Shown here: positions 8,908-18,196 of the stretch, one piece after another
Position numbering within the stretch: position 1 is the first letter of the stretch
How the letters are laid out: each line of letters begins with the position of its first letter
Assembly: GCA_019218365.1 (NCBI GenBank)
Contig: JAHUUJ010000002.1
Span: 186,001-250,000, forward strand
DNA length: 64,000 nt
From: Actinomycetaceae bacterium TAE3-ERU4
GTDB lineage: Bacteria; Actinomycetota; Actinomycetes; Actinomycetales; Actinomycetaceae
Reading direction: 5' to 3'
The notes under the pieces: model-generated
What the model was told of the DNA's origin: nothing
Database searches by the model: none
The model's input: only the letters and a program-made list of their open reading frames with translations
Made by a program: the position numbers and the translations under genes

Positions 8908-11475
8908 ATGAGGAATACTGTGACAAACAGCGCCGAATCGCACCCCCACGACCTCACGCAAAGTGATATTGACCCTCGCCCGGTTTCTAAAGCCGAGGTG
9001 GATGCCGTTAACTCTCCGCAGACAGAAGAAGAAATCCACCGCATCGGTTTACTCACTTCCGGTGGGGACGCGCAGGGGATGAACGCCGCGGTAAGGGCAG
9101 TAGCCCGTACCGCCCTGGCAATGGGAGTCCAGCCTTGCGCCATCATGGAAGGATGGCAGGGAGCCTGCGACGGCGGCGAACGAATTAAGCCCCTTTCTTG
9201 GTCGGACGTTTCTTCAATCCTCAACAAGGGCGGAACTGTAATTGGTACAGCTCGATCGAAGGATTTCCGTGAACGAGAAGGAATGCGCCGAGCCGCTAAG
9301 CACCTACTCGAACACCACATTGACCGCCTTATCGTAATCGGTGGTGATGGCTCCCTAACCGGAACAGAAGAGTTCCGCCAGCTATGGCCAGAACTCTTAC
9401 AAGAACTTGTAGAACGTGACGAAATTACCCCCGAAATTGCCGAAAAACACCGTCACCTTATGATTTGCGGTCTCGTTGGATCAATCGACAACGACCTGGT
9501 TGGATCTGACATGACCATCGGAGCCGACTCTGCTCTGCACCGTATCGTCGATGCGATTGACGACATTTCCTCCACCGCCGCCTCCCACCAGCGCACCTTC
9601 GTAGTTGAAGTAATGGGACGCCACTGCGGCTACCTTCCTCTAATGGCCGGGGTAGCCGGTGGCTGTGACTACGTATTCATTCCCGAAGTACCTCCGGAGG
9701 ACGGCTGGGAAGACGAACTCGCCAATAAACTGCGCTTAGGGCGGGAAGCCGGACGACGCGAATCCCTCGTTCTAGTAGCCGAGGGGGCGCAAGATCGACA
9801 CGGCAACCCCATTACTTCCCAACAGGTTGCCGAAATTCTGGCTGAAAAATTGAACGAGGATGTACGTGTAACCATCCTGGGGCACGTCCAGCGAGGTGGC
9901 TCGCCCTCGGCCTATGACCGTTGGATGTCAACTGTTTTGGGATATGCTGCAGTACAGGAAGTTTTGCGTGCCCGTCCCACTGACGAGCCCTCAATCTTGG
10001 GCGTGCGCCATAACCGTGTTGCGCGAATCCCCATGATGGAAGCTGTTCACAATACCCGTTCAATCGCGAAGCTAATCGACTCTGGTGACTACACTTCCGC
10101 GGTTCGTTTACGCGGTTCGTCTTTTGCGGAAATGATTCAAATCAACCGCATTATGTCCACCCCTCCAGCCTACACTCCAACGAGTGCGGCACTGGGGACC
10201 GGGTGTGTTGAACCTGCCGCCCAAAAGCATGTCAGCGATTTAGAAGCTAAGGGACATTTGGACCACGCTCGCAATGCGGTACTAGATCACCAGGCCGCTC
10301 AGCAGGCTGAGACGAAGGCCCCCGGTCAAGCCTGGTCTGAAGAAGCCGGGGTGGCCCGCGGTAAACGAGTTGCAATTTTACACATCGGTGGTCTCGCGCC
10401 GGGTATGAATACAGCTGCACGCGCTGCAGTACGTATGGGAATCGACAAGGGCATGACCATGCTGGGTGTACAGGGGTCTTTGCGCGGGTTGATAGATGGG
10501 CAGGTTGAAGAATTAACCTGGGACGGAGTTGAAGGTTGGGCCTTTGAAGGCGGTGCCGAATTGGGTACTCGTCGTCCCGTGCCGACCGTGGAAGAACTTT
10601 ACTCTCTGGGGCGTTCGATTGAAAATAACCGTATTGAGGCACTGGTAATAATCGGCGGTTTTAATGCTTATCTATCGGCTCACAAGCTGGTAACTGAACG
10701 CGAACGCTACCAGGCGTTCAATATTCCAATTATTTGTATTCCTGCTTCGATTGATAACAATTTACCCGGATCAGAATTGTCTATCGGGGCGGACACCGCC
10801 CTCAATAATGCGGTTTGGGCACTCGATAGGGTTAAGGAATCGGCTGCAGCTTCGCGTCGTTGTTTCGTTGCCGAAACGATGGGGCGTCGTTGCGGATACT
10901 TGGCTTTGATGTCGGGTATTGCAGCGGGCGCGGAGCTTACCTATTTGCACGAGGACGGAATTACTCTAGAGCAGTTGCATGAGGATTGTGAACGAATGCG
11001 TCAGTCTTTTGAGGGAGGCCGCCGCCTGTTTATGGTCATCAACAACGAGGAAGCTTCCGAGCTATACAATCTGGAGTTCCTGGCTCGTGCTTTCGAACAG
11101 GAAGGGCATGGCTTGTACGACGTACGTCACGCTTCCTTGGGGCACTTACAGCAGGGTGGGTCACCTACCCCCTTCGACCGGCTACTAGCAACTCGCTTGA
11201 CTTTCCATGCGATGAACTGGGTGGAAAACGCTTTGCAGAAAGCTCCGGCAGACTCTTACTCCTGCAGTAGTGCTGGCGCGCAGGCGGTTTATATCGGCCT
11301 TGCCGAGGATGCGATTAGGACTGCGCCGATAGAGCGAGTTTTGGAGCAGGTAGAGTTGGAGAATCGTCGTCCGCGTTACCAGTGGTGGTTGGGACTGCGT
11401 CCGGTTTCTGAAGTGGTATCAATGCCTTCTCGGATTTCCGGAGACCCGCACGATATTCCAATTGCCGATGCTTAG
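8908..11475 (+). CDS. Eukaryotic-type double-domain 6-phosphofructokinase
   Basis: The 855-residue protein has two phosphofructokinase domains in tandem. The N-half (about 47-400) carries LTSGGDAQGMNAAVRAV, the ATP motif GGDGSLTG (145-152, with the Gly that favours ATP over pyrophosphate), GSIDND with catalytic Asp194, EVMGRHCGYL, and GHVQRGG with His326 and Arg329. The C-half (about 485-840) has lost the ATP motif (GGFNA, 583-587), has SIDNN in place of SIDND (614-618), and keeps ETMGRRCGYL and GHLQQGGSPTPFDR. From memory these signatures match animal and fungal PFK1, with an active N-half and a regulatory C-half. Ordinary bacterial PfkA is a single domain of about 320-340 residues. The likely reaction is ATP-dependent phosphorylation of fructose 6-phosphate in glycolysis. 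The start is ATG after AAGGA. Confidence 0.93.
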   Translation: MRNTVTNSAESHPHDLTQSDIDPRPVSKAEVDAVNSPQTEEEIHRIGLLTSGGDAQGMNAAVRAVARTALAMGVQPCAIMEGWQGACDGGERIKPLSWSDVSSILNKGGTVIGTARSKDFREREGMRRAAKHLLEHHIDRLIVIGGDGSLTGTEEFRQLWPELLQELVERDEITPEIAEKHRHLMICGLVGSIDNDLVGSDMTIGADSALHRIVDAIDDISSTAASHQRTFVVEVMGRHCGYLPLMAGVAGGCDYVFIPEVPPEDGWEDELANKLRLGREAGRRESLVLVAEGAQDRHGNPITSQQVAEILAEKLNEDVRVTILGHVQRGGSPSAYDRWMSTVLGYAAVQEVLRARPTDEPSILGVRHNRVARIPMMEAVHNTRSIAKLIDSGDYTSAVRLRGSSFAEMIQINRIMSTPPAYTPTSAALGTGCVEPAAQKHVSDLEAKGHLDHARNAVLDHQAAQQAETKAPGQAWSEEAGVARGKRVAILHIGGLAPGMNTAARAAVRMGIDKGMTMLGVQGSLRGLIDGQVEELTWDGVEGWAFEGGAELGTRRPVPTVEELYSLGRSIENNRIEALVIIGGFNAYLSAHKLVTERERYQAFNIPIICIPASIDNNLPGSELSIGADTALNNAVWALDRVKESAAASRRCFVAETMGRRCGYLALMSGIAAGAELTYLHEDGITLEQLHEDCERMRQSFEGGRRLFMVINNEEASELYNLEFLARAFEQEGHGLYDVRHASLGHLQQGGSPTPFDRLLATRLTFHAMNWVENALQKAPADSYSCSSAGAQAVYIGLAEDAIRTAPIERVLEQVELENRRPRYQWWLGLRPVSEVVSMPSRISGDPHDIPIADA

Positions 11476-11500
11476 TATTCTGGCTTAGTTTTTCTTAAAG

Positions 11501-11549
11501 CCGCCTTCTTATTCTCCACCGCGCTGTTGGGGAAAAGAAGGCGGTTTTG
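11501..11549 (+). terminator. Intrinsic terminator after phosphofructokinase
   Basis: A 10-bp perfect stem (CCGCCTTCTT at 11501-11510 with AAGAAGGCGG at 11535-11544) is followed by TTTTGT, 25 bases after the stop codon. The loop is long (24 bases). Confidence 0.8.
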
Positions 11550-11816
11550 TCTGCCTTTTTCGGCCTTAACTTTCTAATTAGTTCACTTTGTTTAACTTCT
11601 TTTAGCTAATTAGGTAAGGGCAATGTTTCTTTATAAAGGTTTATATGGGGAAATGAACATCTGTCATTTTCGCTTGATTCTGCGGAATATTACCCTCGCC
11701 TAAAACCTATCAATGGCAAACGATAGCCTTAAAAGTGGCTTGCGCTGTGCCGATTTTTATTCGGGCGTATCAGGTGGGGCCGTGACAGATAGGAACCAGG
11801 CAAAAGAAGGTAGAAG
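11550..11816 (+). promoter_or_regulatory. Upstream region of the menaquinone/nuo operon with paired CTAATTAG sites
   Basis: No gene is visible here. The self-complementary octamer CTAATTAG occurs at 11574-11581 and 11606-11613. The copies are 32 bases apart start to start, close to three helical turns, which would suit a dimeric regulator. I found no convincing -35/-10 pair at standard spacing. The region is A+T-rich compared with the genes and presumably holds the promoter for the operon that follows. Confidence 0.4.
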
Positions 11817-13091
11817 TTGACTCAAAGCAACTCGCTCCAGGCTGATGTGTTAATCGTTGGTGCTGGCCCGGCAGGGGCTTCTGCAGCGCACTATCTTGCC
11901 CAGCTCGGGGAGCAGGTCCTGCTGGTTGATAAGGCGGTTTTCCCGCGCGATAAAATCTGCGGCGATGGATTGACTCCGGCGGCGGTTAATGAGCTTTCTT
12001 TGATGGGTGTGGATACCAGCTCGTGGATGCGCAATAAAGGCTTGCAGGTTGTTGGCGGGGGAAACGATATCAAGTTCCCCTGGCCGGAACAGACTTCATT
12101 GCCGGGATACGGAATGGCCCGGGCCCGAATGGACCTTGATCACGACCTCGTTCGTCACGCCCAGAAATCCGGGGCTACCCTACTTGAAGGGGTCACGGTC
12201 AATGAACTAATTACCCGCCATGACGGGCGCGTGGTGGGCGCGCGCGGAACACGCGGACGCGGTAAGGACACGGAACGTCTTGAGTTCCGAGCCCGCCTGG
12301 TAGCTGATGCCGGTGGCGTTTCAGCTCGTTTGGCAACCGGCGCTGGTCGTACGGCTTTAACGAATCGTCCAATGGCGGTAGCTGCCCGTACTTATTTCAC
12401 TTCTCCGCTCGGTGATACCGATTGGATGGTTTCCCACTTGGAGCTGTGGGACGGCAAACCGGGAGAATCTAATCTGCTGCCGGGATACGGGTGGATTTTC
12501 CCGCTCGGCAACGGTCTGGTCAACGTTGGTCTGGGATCTGTCTCGTCCACTAAAACCGCGACGAAACTTCCCTATAAACAGATTTTTGAAGCCTGGACCG
12601 CAAATCTACCCGCCGAGTGGGGATTTGTACCGGAAAACCAACAGGGTCCTTTGCGTTCGGCAGCTTTGCCGATGTGCTTTAACCGTCAGCCACTTTACGC
12701 TGATGGTTTGGTAATTACCGGTGACGCTGCCGGTTTGATTTCACCGTTTAACGGTGAGGGAATTGCTCCCGCCTTAGCCGCGGGCCGGATGCTTGCCCAG
12801 ACCTATGCTTCGGCTTGCGTGCGCCCCACCGAACACGGCTTTGATTTAGCAATGGAAGGCTATCAAACGGCTCTTAAACAGCAGCTCGGCGGTTACTACA
12901 GCCTGGGACGAATCTTCGTAAAACTTATTGAAAAGCCTGAAATTATGCGCCTTTGCACCCGTTACGGGCTACCTCGGCGCCATTTGATGAAACTGGTTCA
13001 TAAGCTGCTTTCCGACGGGTATGAGCGCCATGGGGGCGATATCTCTGATCGGATTATCCAGCTCTTAACAAAGGTGGTGCCGAGCGCATGA
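11817..13091 (+). CDS. Geranylgeranyl reductase family FAD protein (MenJ-like)
   Basis: The 424-residue flavoprotein starts with a Rossmann FAD motif (VLIVGAGPAGASAAHYLA, about 11-28). It continues with the family signature DKICGDGLTP, and has a GDAAGLISPFNGEGI motif (about 305) near the C-terminal side of the FAD site. Members reduce isoprenoid double bonds; the mycobacterial MenJ saturates one bond of the menaquinone tail. Its place just before nuoA, with a polyprenyl diphosphate synthase after nuoN, supports a menaquinone role. The start is TTG, with GAAGG 7 bases upstream. Confidence 0.88.
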   Translation: MTQSNSLQADVLIVGAGPAGASAAHYLAQLGEQVLLVDKAVFPRDKICGDGLTPAAVNELSLMGVDTSSWMRNKGLQVVGGGNDIKFPWPEQTSLPGYGMARARMDLDHDLVRHAQKSGATLLEGVTVNELITRHDGRVVGARGTRGRGKDTERLEFRARLVADAGGVSARLATGAGRTALTNRPMAVAARTYFTSPLGDTDWMVSHLELWDGKPGESNLLPGYGWIFPLGNGLVNVGLGSVSSTKTATKLPYKQIFEAWTANLPAEWGFVPENQQGPLRSAALPMCFNRQPLYADGLVITGDAAGLISPFNGEGIAPALAAGRMLAQTYASACVRPTEHGFDLAMEGYQTALKQQLGGYYSLGRIFVKLIEKPEIMRLCTRYGLPRRHLMKLVHKLLSDGYERHGGDISDRIIQLLTKVVPSA

Positions 13092-13137
13092 GTTTTGAGT
13101 TTGTTTCCACCGGTTTTTTGTACTTGAGGAGTCTGTA

Positions 13138-13497
13138 ATGGATAGTTACACACCGATTTTAATTATGGCCGCCGCCGCTTTGGTGCTGGCTTTGGGTGGT
13201 CTGGGCGCTTCGGCAATTTTGGGCCCTTCGAAGAAGAACCGCGTAAAGACAGAAAACTACGAGTGTGGGATTGATCCGGCACCGCACCAGGAGACTTCTG
13301 GCCGTTTCCCGGTGAAGTATTACCTGGTAGCAATGACCTTCATCATTTTTGATATCGAGGTCGTCTTCATGTATCCCTGGGCCGTTAATTTCCTGGGTTT
13401 GGGGAAGGCAATTTTCTTATTGATGTTGAGTTTTATCGCTCTAATCACGATTCCCTTTGTCTACGAGTGGCGCCGCGGCGGACTTGAGTGGGACTGA
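13138..13497 (+). CDS. nuoA: NADH-quinone oxidoreductase subunit A
   Basis: The 119-residue membrane subunit has three hydrophobic segments and the conserved loop KTENYECGIDPA, whose Cys lies next to the quinone cavity in complex I. An acidic pair in the second helix (FIIFDIEVVFMYPW) is also characteristic. A GAGGAG site precedes the ATG. It is the first of fourteen nuo genes in standard order. Confidence 0.97.
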   Translation: MDSYTPILIMAAAALVLALGGLGASAILGPSKKNRVKTENYECGIDPAPHQETSGRFPVKYYLVAMTFIIFDIEVVFMYPWAVNFLGLGKAIFLLMLSFIALITIPFVYEWRRGGLEWD

Positions 13498-13529
13498 GGA
13501 AAGACGAAAGTAGCAGAGGGGATAGTTAG

Positions 13530-14084
13530 ATGGGGATTGAAGAAAAACTTCCTGCCGGTATAGCGCTAACTAGCGTTGAGCGTATTTTGGGTCTTTCTCG
13601 AAAAGCGTCTGTTTGGCCGGTCACAATGGGGTTGGCGTGTTGTGCGATTGAGATGATGGCAACGGGTACTCCGCGCTATGACATTTCTCGTTTTGGGATG
13701 GAGGTTTTCCGTGCCTCGCCGCGTCACGCGGATTTGATGATTGTTTCTGGTCGTGTTTCTCACCGGATGGCTCCGATTGTGCGTCGTGTTTATGATTCGA
13801 TGCCCGAGCCGAAGTGGGTAATTTCCATGGGGGCCTGTGCTTCTTCCGGGGGAATGTTTAACAACTACGCAGTGGTGCAGGGGTGTGATCACATTGTGCC
13901 GGTAGATGTTTATCTGCCCGGTTGTCCGCCCCGTCCAGAAGCGTTGTTGAATGCAATTTTTGTACTTCATGACTACATGCGTACCCAGCCGATGGGTGTG
14001 CACCGTGAGCAGGTAGCGCGCGAGGCCGAGAAAGCTGCTTTGGCCGCTACCCCGACCCATCAGATGAAGGGATTGCTGGCATGA
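13530..14084 (+). CDS. nuoB: NADH-quinone oxidoreductase subunit B
   Basis: The 184-residue peripheral subunit holds the terminal N2 iron-sulfur cluster. The four ligands are visible as adjacent Cys37-Cys38 ([10 protein letters not shown]), Cys103 (MGACASSGG) and Cys132 (LPGCPPRPE). Its stop overlaps the nuoC start by 4 bases (ATGA), which suggests translational coupling. Confidence 0.97.
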   Translation: MGIEEKLPAGIALTSVERILGLSRKASVWPVTMGLACCAIEMMATGTPRYDISRFGMEVFRASPRHADLMIVSGRVSHRMAPIVRRVYDSMPEPKWVISMGACASSGGMFNNYAVVQGCDHIVPVDVYLPGCPPRPEALLNAIFVLHDYMRTQPMGVHREQVAREAEKAALAATPTHQMKGLLA

Positions 14085-14821
14085 GTGAAAATCTACCGCA
14101 GTCTGTGGAAAGCGCCGGCGAAGTTTTCGGTCCCGCAAGTGAAACAAGAGGGTGCCCGGCTCCGCAAAAAGTGGGGGAGCGGCGCGGTCTTTTTGGTGTC
14201 ACTGGGTCGGGAGATACAAGTGGTTTCGGTGGCTTGCAGGACCCGATTTTCCTTCCCGGTGAGTCGCCTCGTCCCTACGGTTCTTGGTTTGATTCTTGCG
14301 TAGATATTTTGGAGGAGCTGATTAGCCAGGCCGGTTTATCTGTTAAGTCGGTAATTGAACGCGTTGTTGTCGATCATGACGAGCTAACAATCTACGTTTC
14401 ACGCGAGCATATTTTGCAGGTCTGCAGTTTCTTGCGCGATGACCAGGATTTACGTTTTGAGCTTTGCTTGGGTGTATCGGGTGTGCATTATCCACAGCAT
14501 TCTGGCGCAGAGTTGCACGCGGTTTATCACCTCTTTTCGATTACCCATAATCGACAGCTGCGTCTGGAAGTTACCTGTCCCGATGCTGACCCGCACATTC
14601 CTAGTGTTACTCCGGTTTATCCGGGTAACGACTGGCATGAGCGTGAGACTTGGGACCTGATGGGGATTGTTTTTGATGATCACCCCGCACTAACTCGTAC
14701 CGCGATGCCCGATGACTGGGTAGGTCACCCGCAACGTAAGGACTACCCGCTGGGTGGGATTCCCGTTGAATACAAGGGAGCAAGTGTGCCTCCCGTCGAC
14801 ACTCGGAGGTCTTATAACTAA
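14081..14821 (+). CDS. nuoC: NADH-quinone oxidoreductase subunit C
   Basis: The 246-residue subunit has the family motif [16 protein letters not shown] followed by LTR and RKDYPLGG near the C-terminus. The first 60 or so residues are a low-conservation extension, as in other actinobacterial NuoC proteins. It helps form the connecting module with NuoB and NuoD. It shares 4 bases with nuoB and one with nuoD. Confidence 0.96.
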   Translation: MSENLPQSVESAGEVFGPASETRGCPAPQKVGERRGLFGVTGSGDTSGFGGLQDPIFLPGESPRPYGSWFDSCVDILEELISQAGLSVKSVIERVVVDHDELTIYVSREHILQVCSFLRDDQDLRFELCLGVSGVHYPQHSGAELHAVYHLFSITHNRQLRLEVTCPDADPHIPSVTPVYPGNDWHERETWDLMGIVFDDHPALTRTAMPDDWVGHPQRKDYPLGGIPVEYKGASVPPVDTRRSYN

Positions 14822-16170
14822 TGAGTAAGCAAACTCCACTTTTTACGGCTACTGGCCCGGCTTTGGGTGAGGAAGACCTGAACGAGCTGGTTGCTTCCGG
14901 CGGCGATTGGGATGACATCGTAAATGAGATGCACAAGCTCAGCTCCGAGCGCATCGTTGTTAACATGGGTCCGGTTCACCCCTCTACTCACGGGGTGCTG
15001 CGCCTGATTTTGGAAATTGATGGTGAGACTGTCCGTGAGCTGCGGGTGGGCACCGGGTACTTGCACACGGGTATCGAAAAGAACATGGAGTTCCGTACTT
15101 TCGCGCAGGGCTCTACTTTCGCAACACGTATGGATTACGTGGCTCCGATGTTTAACGAGGCCGCCTACGTATTGGCAGTGGAAAAGGCCTTGGGAATTAC
15201 CGATCAGATTCCTGAGCGGGCAAATCTAATCCGCGTGTTGATGATGGAACTGAATCGAATTGCCTCGCACCTAGTGGCGATTGGTTCCGGTGGTAACGAA
15301 ATGGGTGCCACCACGATGATGACTATTGCCTTCCGCGGTCGTGAGAACGTGTTGCGCATTTTTGAGTCCGTGACTGGTTTGCGCATGAACCATGCCTATT
15401 TGCGTCCGGGAGGGGTGGCTCAGGATATTCCGCCCGGTACTACGGACTGGGCGCGTGAGCTATTGCCGTCGCTACGTCGCGACATTGGTCAGCTGCAGGA
15501 CCTGACGCAGGAAAACCCTATTTTCAAGCTTCGTCACGTTGATGTTGGTTACGTTCCCTTGGCCGCAGGGCTTGCTTTGGGACTGACTGGTCCTTGTATC
15601 CGCGCCGCTGGTTTGCCTTTGGATATGCGTAAACTTCAGCCCTATTGCGGATATGAACAGTTTGAGTTCAATGTGCCTACGCGCGATAAGTCAGATGCTT
15701 ATAACCGCGTGCAGGTGCGTTTTGAGGAATGTTACGAGTCATTGCGGATTATCTACCAGGTTCTCGACCGTTTGGATGCCTGTAACGGGGCTCCGGTGAT
15801 GGTAGCCGATAAGAAAATTGCTTGGCCGTCGCAACTTTCAGTTTCGGCTGATGGGCAGGGTAATTCCTTGGAGCACATTCGCAACATTATGGGTGAATCA
15901 ATGGAATCTTTGATTCACCACTTCAAGTTGGTGACGGAAGGGTTCCACGTTCCGGCTGGTCAGGTTTACCAGATGATTGAACACGCCAAGGGTGTGATGG
16001 GTGTGCACCTGGTTTCTGATGGTGGAACTAAGCCTTACCGTGCGCATTTCCGCGACCCGTCATTTTCTAACCTGCAGTCTTTAGCGATGATGACCGAGGG
16101 TGGACAGTTGGCTGACGTGGTTGTTTCGCTGGCATCTGTTGACCCGGTTCTTGGAGGGGTGGACCGCTGA
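14821..16170 (+). CDS. nuoD: NADH-quinone oxidoreductase subunit D
   Basis: The 449-residue 49-kDa-type subunit carries [15 protein letters not shown] (about 49-63), whose His lies in the quinone-binding site. It also has TRMDYVAPM and a conserved C-terminal region ending DPVLGGVDR. Its start overlaps the nuoC stop by one base, and its stop overlaps the nuoE start by one base. Confidence 0.97.
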   Translation: MSKQTPLFTATGPALGEEDLNELVASGGDWDDIVNEMHKLSSERIVVNMGPVHPSTHGVLRLILEIDGETVRELRVGTGYLHTGIEKNMEFRTFAQGSTFATRMDYVAPMFNEAAYVLAVEKALGITDQIPERANLIRVLMMELNRIASHLVAIGSGGNEMGATTMMTIAFRGRENVLRIFESVTGLRMNHAYLRPGGVAQDIPPGTTDWARELLPSLRRDIGQLQDLTQENPIFKLRHVDVGYVPLAAGLALGLTGPCIRAAGLPLDMRKLQPYCGYEQFEFNVPTRDKSDAYNRVQVRFEECYESLRIIYQVLDRLDACNGAPVMVADKKIAWPSQLSVSADGQGNSLEHIRNIMGESMESLIHHFKLVTEGFHVPAGQVYQMIEHAKGVMGVHLVSDGGTKPYRAHFRDPSFSNLQSLAMMTEGGQLADVVVSLASVDPVLGGVDR

Positions 16171-16868
16171 TGAATTCTTATTCACCTGAAGTTGAAGAAC
16201 GTTTACGTGCTGAAGCGGCACAGATTGTTGCTCGTTACCCGCGCGGGTATGAACGTTCTGCCCTTTTGCCGATGTTGCATTTGGTCCAGTCTGAGGACGG
16301 GTACGTGAGCGCGGCCGGGATTACTCTCTGCGCTGATGTATTGGGCATGACCCGCCCGGAGGTATCGGCGGTGGCGACGTTCTACACCCAGTACAAGCGC
16401 CATCCCAACGGGGAATACACGGTGGGAGTTTGCACGAACGCCCTGTGTGCCGTCATGGGTGGTGACGAAATCTGGGAGGCAGTGGAATCCCGTCTGGGAA
16501 TTGGACATGAGGAAACCACCGAGGACGGAAAAATTACCCTGGAGCGTTTGGAATGCAACGCGGCTTGCGACTATGCGCCGGTAATCATGGTTAACTGGGA
16601 ATTTTTTGATAACCAAACCCCAGCCTCGGCCGTGAAGCTGGTTGAAGATTTGACTGAAGGTCGTCCGGTTGCACCAACTCGCGGCCCTAATCAGGTACCT
16701 ACCTTTAAGCAGGTTTCGCACACTTTAGCTGGTTTTGAAGATGGACTGGCCGTGCAGGGACCATCTGCGGGAGAGCCGACTTTGCGCGGTTTACAGATTG
16801 CCCGCCAGAACGATTGGACTTCCCCTGTTGTGGAGAGCCAAGAGGTTGTTGAGGGGAGCGAACGATGA
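16170..16868 (+). CDS. nuoE: NADH-quinone oxidoreductase subunit E
   Basis: The 232-residue subunit has a thioredoxin-like fold with the [2Fe-2S] N1a ligands in VCTNALC and ECNAACDY (about residues 88-133). Residues after about 165 form a poorly conserved tail, as is usual in actinobacteria. It works with NuoF in the NADH-oxidising module. The stop overlaps nuoF by 4 bases. Confidence 0.96.
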   Translation: MNSYSPEVEERLRAEAAQIVARYPRGYERSALLPMLHLVQSEDGYVSAAGITLCADVLGMTRPEVSAVATFYTQYKRHPNGEYTVGVCTNALCAVMGGDEIWEAVESRLGIGHEETTEDGKITLERLECNAACDYAPVIMVNWEFFDNQTPASAVKLVEDLTEGRPVAPTRGPNQVPTFKQVSHTLAGFEDGLAVQGPSAGEPTLRGLQIARQNDWTSPVVESQEVVEGSER

Positions 16869-18196
16869 GTGTTATTAAGGCTGCATCTAAGCTCACGCCG
16901 GTTCTGTCCGACATGTGGGATAAGGACCGTTCGTGGGATTTGGAAACCTATCGTGCAAACGGTGGTTATTCCGCTTTGGAGAGCGCTTTGCGGATGGAGC
17001 GTTCCGAGCTGGTTGATTTGATTAAAGCCTCGGGTTTGCGTGGTCGTGGTGGAGCTGGCTTCCCCACCGGTCTAAAGTGGTCTTTTCTTCCTCCCGATGA
17101 CGGTAAAGCTCGTTATCTGGTGGTTAACGCCGACGAATCGGAGCCGGGAACCTGTAAGGATATTCCGACAATGATGGCCAACCCGCACGTTTTAGTGGAG
17201 GGTGTAGCGATTACTTCGCACGCAATTCGTTGTGAACACGCCTTTATTTACCTGCGTGGCGAGGTTGTGCATGTTTACCGTCGTTTGTTAGCGGCAGTAC
17301 GTCAGGCACGCGAAGCTGGGTTAATCGGTCAGGGTCTGGGACCAAACGGGGACTTTAATCTCGAAATCACGGTTCACGCCGGCGCCGGTGCCTACATTTG
17401 CGGTGAGGAAACCGCTTTGCTCGATAGCCTTGAAGGTCGTCGTGGCCACCCTCGTTTGAAGCCACCGTTCCCGGCGGTTGCCGGTTTGTACGCTCGTCCG
17501 ACCGTAGTAAACAACGTAGAGTCAATTGCTTCGGTTCCCGGAATTGTGCGTAACGGAGTTGAGTGGTTTGGTGCCATGGGAACAGAAAAGTCCAAGGGGC
17601 ATGGCATTTTCTCAGTCTCTGGTCACGTTAAGCACCCCGGGCAGTTTGAGGCTCCTTTCGGTATTACGATGCGTGAGCTAATTGAGATGGCCGGAGGAAT
17701 TCGTGAAGGACATCGTTTGAAGTTTTGGACTCCCGGTGGTTCTTCGACCCCAATTTTTACCGAGGATGAACTAGACATTCCCCTCGATTACGAGTCTGTT
17801 GGTGCGGCCGGTTCAATGCTCGGTACGAGGGCACTACAGGTTTTTGATGAGACAACTTCGGTGGTGCGCGTGATTACTCGTTGGACGGAGTTCTATCAGC
17901 ATGAATCTTGCGGTAAGTGCACTCCGTGCCGTGAGGGGACTTACTGGTTGAAGCAGATTATGTTGCGTTTGGAAGCAGGTAAGGGGCATCCGGGGGATGT
18001 TGACTTGTTGCTTGATGTTGCCGGTAATATCGCAGGCCGTTCTTTCTGCGCCCTCGGGGACGCGGCGGCCACCCCGATTTCTTCTGGAATTAGGCGTTTC
18101 CGTGAGGAGTTTGAAGCTGGGCTGACAACTCCGGCGCGTGAATTGTTTCCCTACGAGGCCTCCTCGGTCTTCAGTCAAAAGGAAGGTGTCCGATGA
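16865..18196 (+). CDS. nuoF: NADH-quinone oxidoreductase subunit F
   Basis: The 443-residue subunit binds NADH and FMN. The glycine-rich GLRGRGGAGFPTGLKW (about 57-72) and VVNADESEPGTCKD mark the FMN/NADH site. CGKCTPCREG (about 349-358) and FCALGD provide the N3 4Fe-4S ligands. It overlaps nuoG by 4 bases. Confidence 0.97.
   Translation: MSVIKAASKLTPVLSDMWDKDRSWDLETYRANGGYSALESALRMERSELVDLIKASGLRGRGGAGFPTGLKWSFLPPDDGKARYLVVNADESEPGTCKDIPTMMANPHVLVEGVAITSHAIRCEHAFIYLRGEVVHVYRRLLAAVRQAREAGLIGQGLGPNGDFNLEITVHAGAGAYICGEETALLDSLEGRRGHPRLKPPFPAVAGLYARPTVVNNVESIASVPGIVRNGVEWFGAMGTEKSKGHGIFSVSGHVKHPGQFEAPFGITMRELIEMAGGIREGHRLKFWTPGGSSTPIFTEDELDIPLDYESVGAAGSMLGTRALQVFDETTSVVRVITRWTEFYQHESCGKCTPCREGTYWLKQIMLRLEAGKGHPGDVDLLLDVAGNIAGRSFCALGDAAATPISSGIRRFREEFEAGLTTPARELFPYEASSVFSQKEGVR

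Noticed and set aside
13566-14147. Minus-strand open frame of 193 codons opposite nuoB
   Set aside because: The product is Arg/His/Asn-rich and overlaps a certain nuoB; no start signal.
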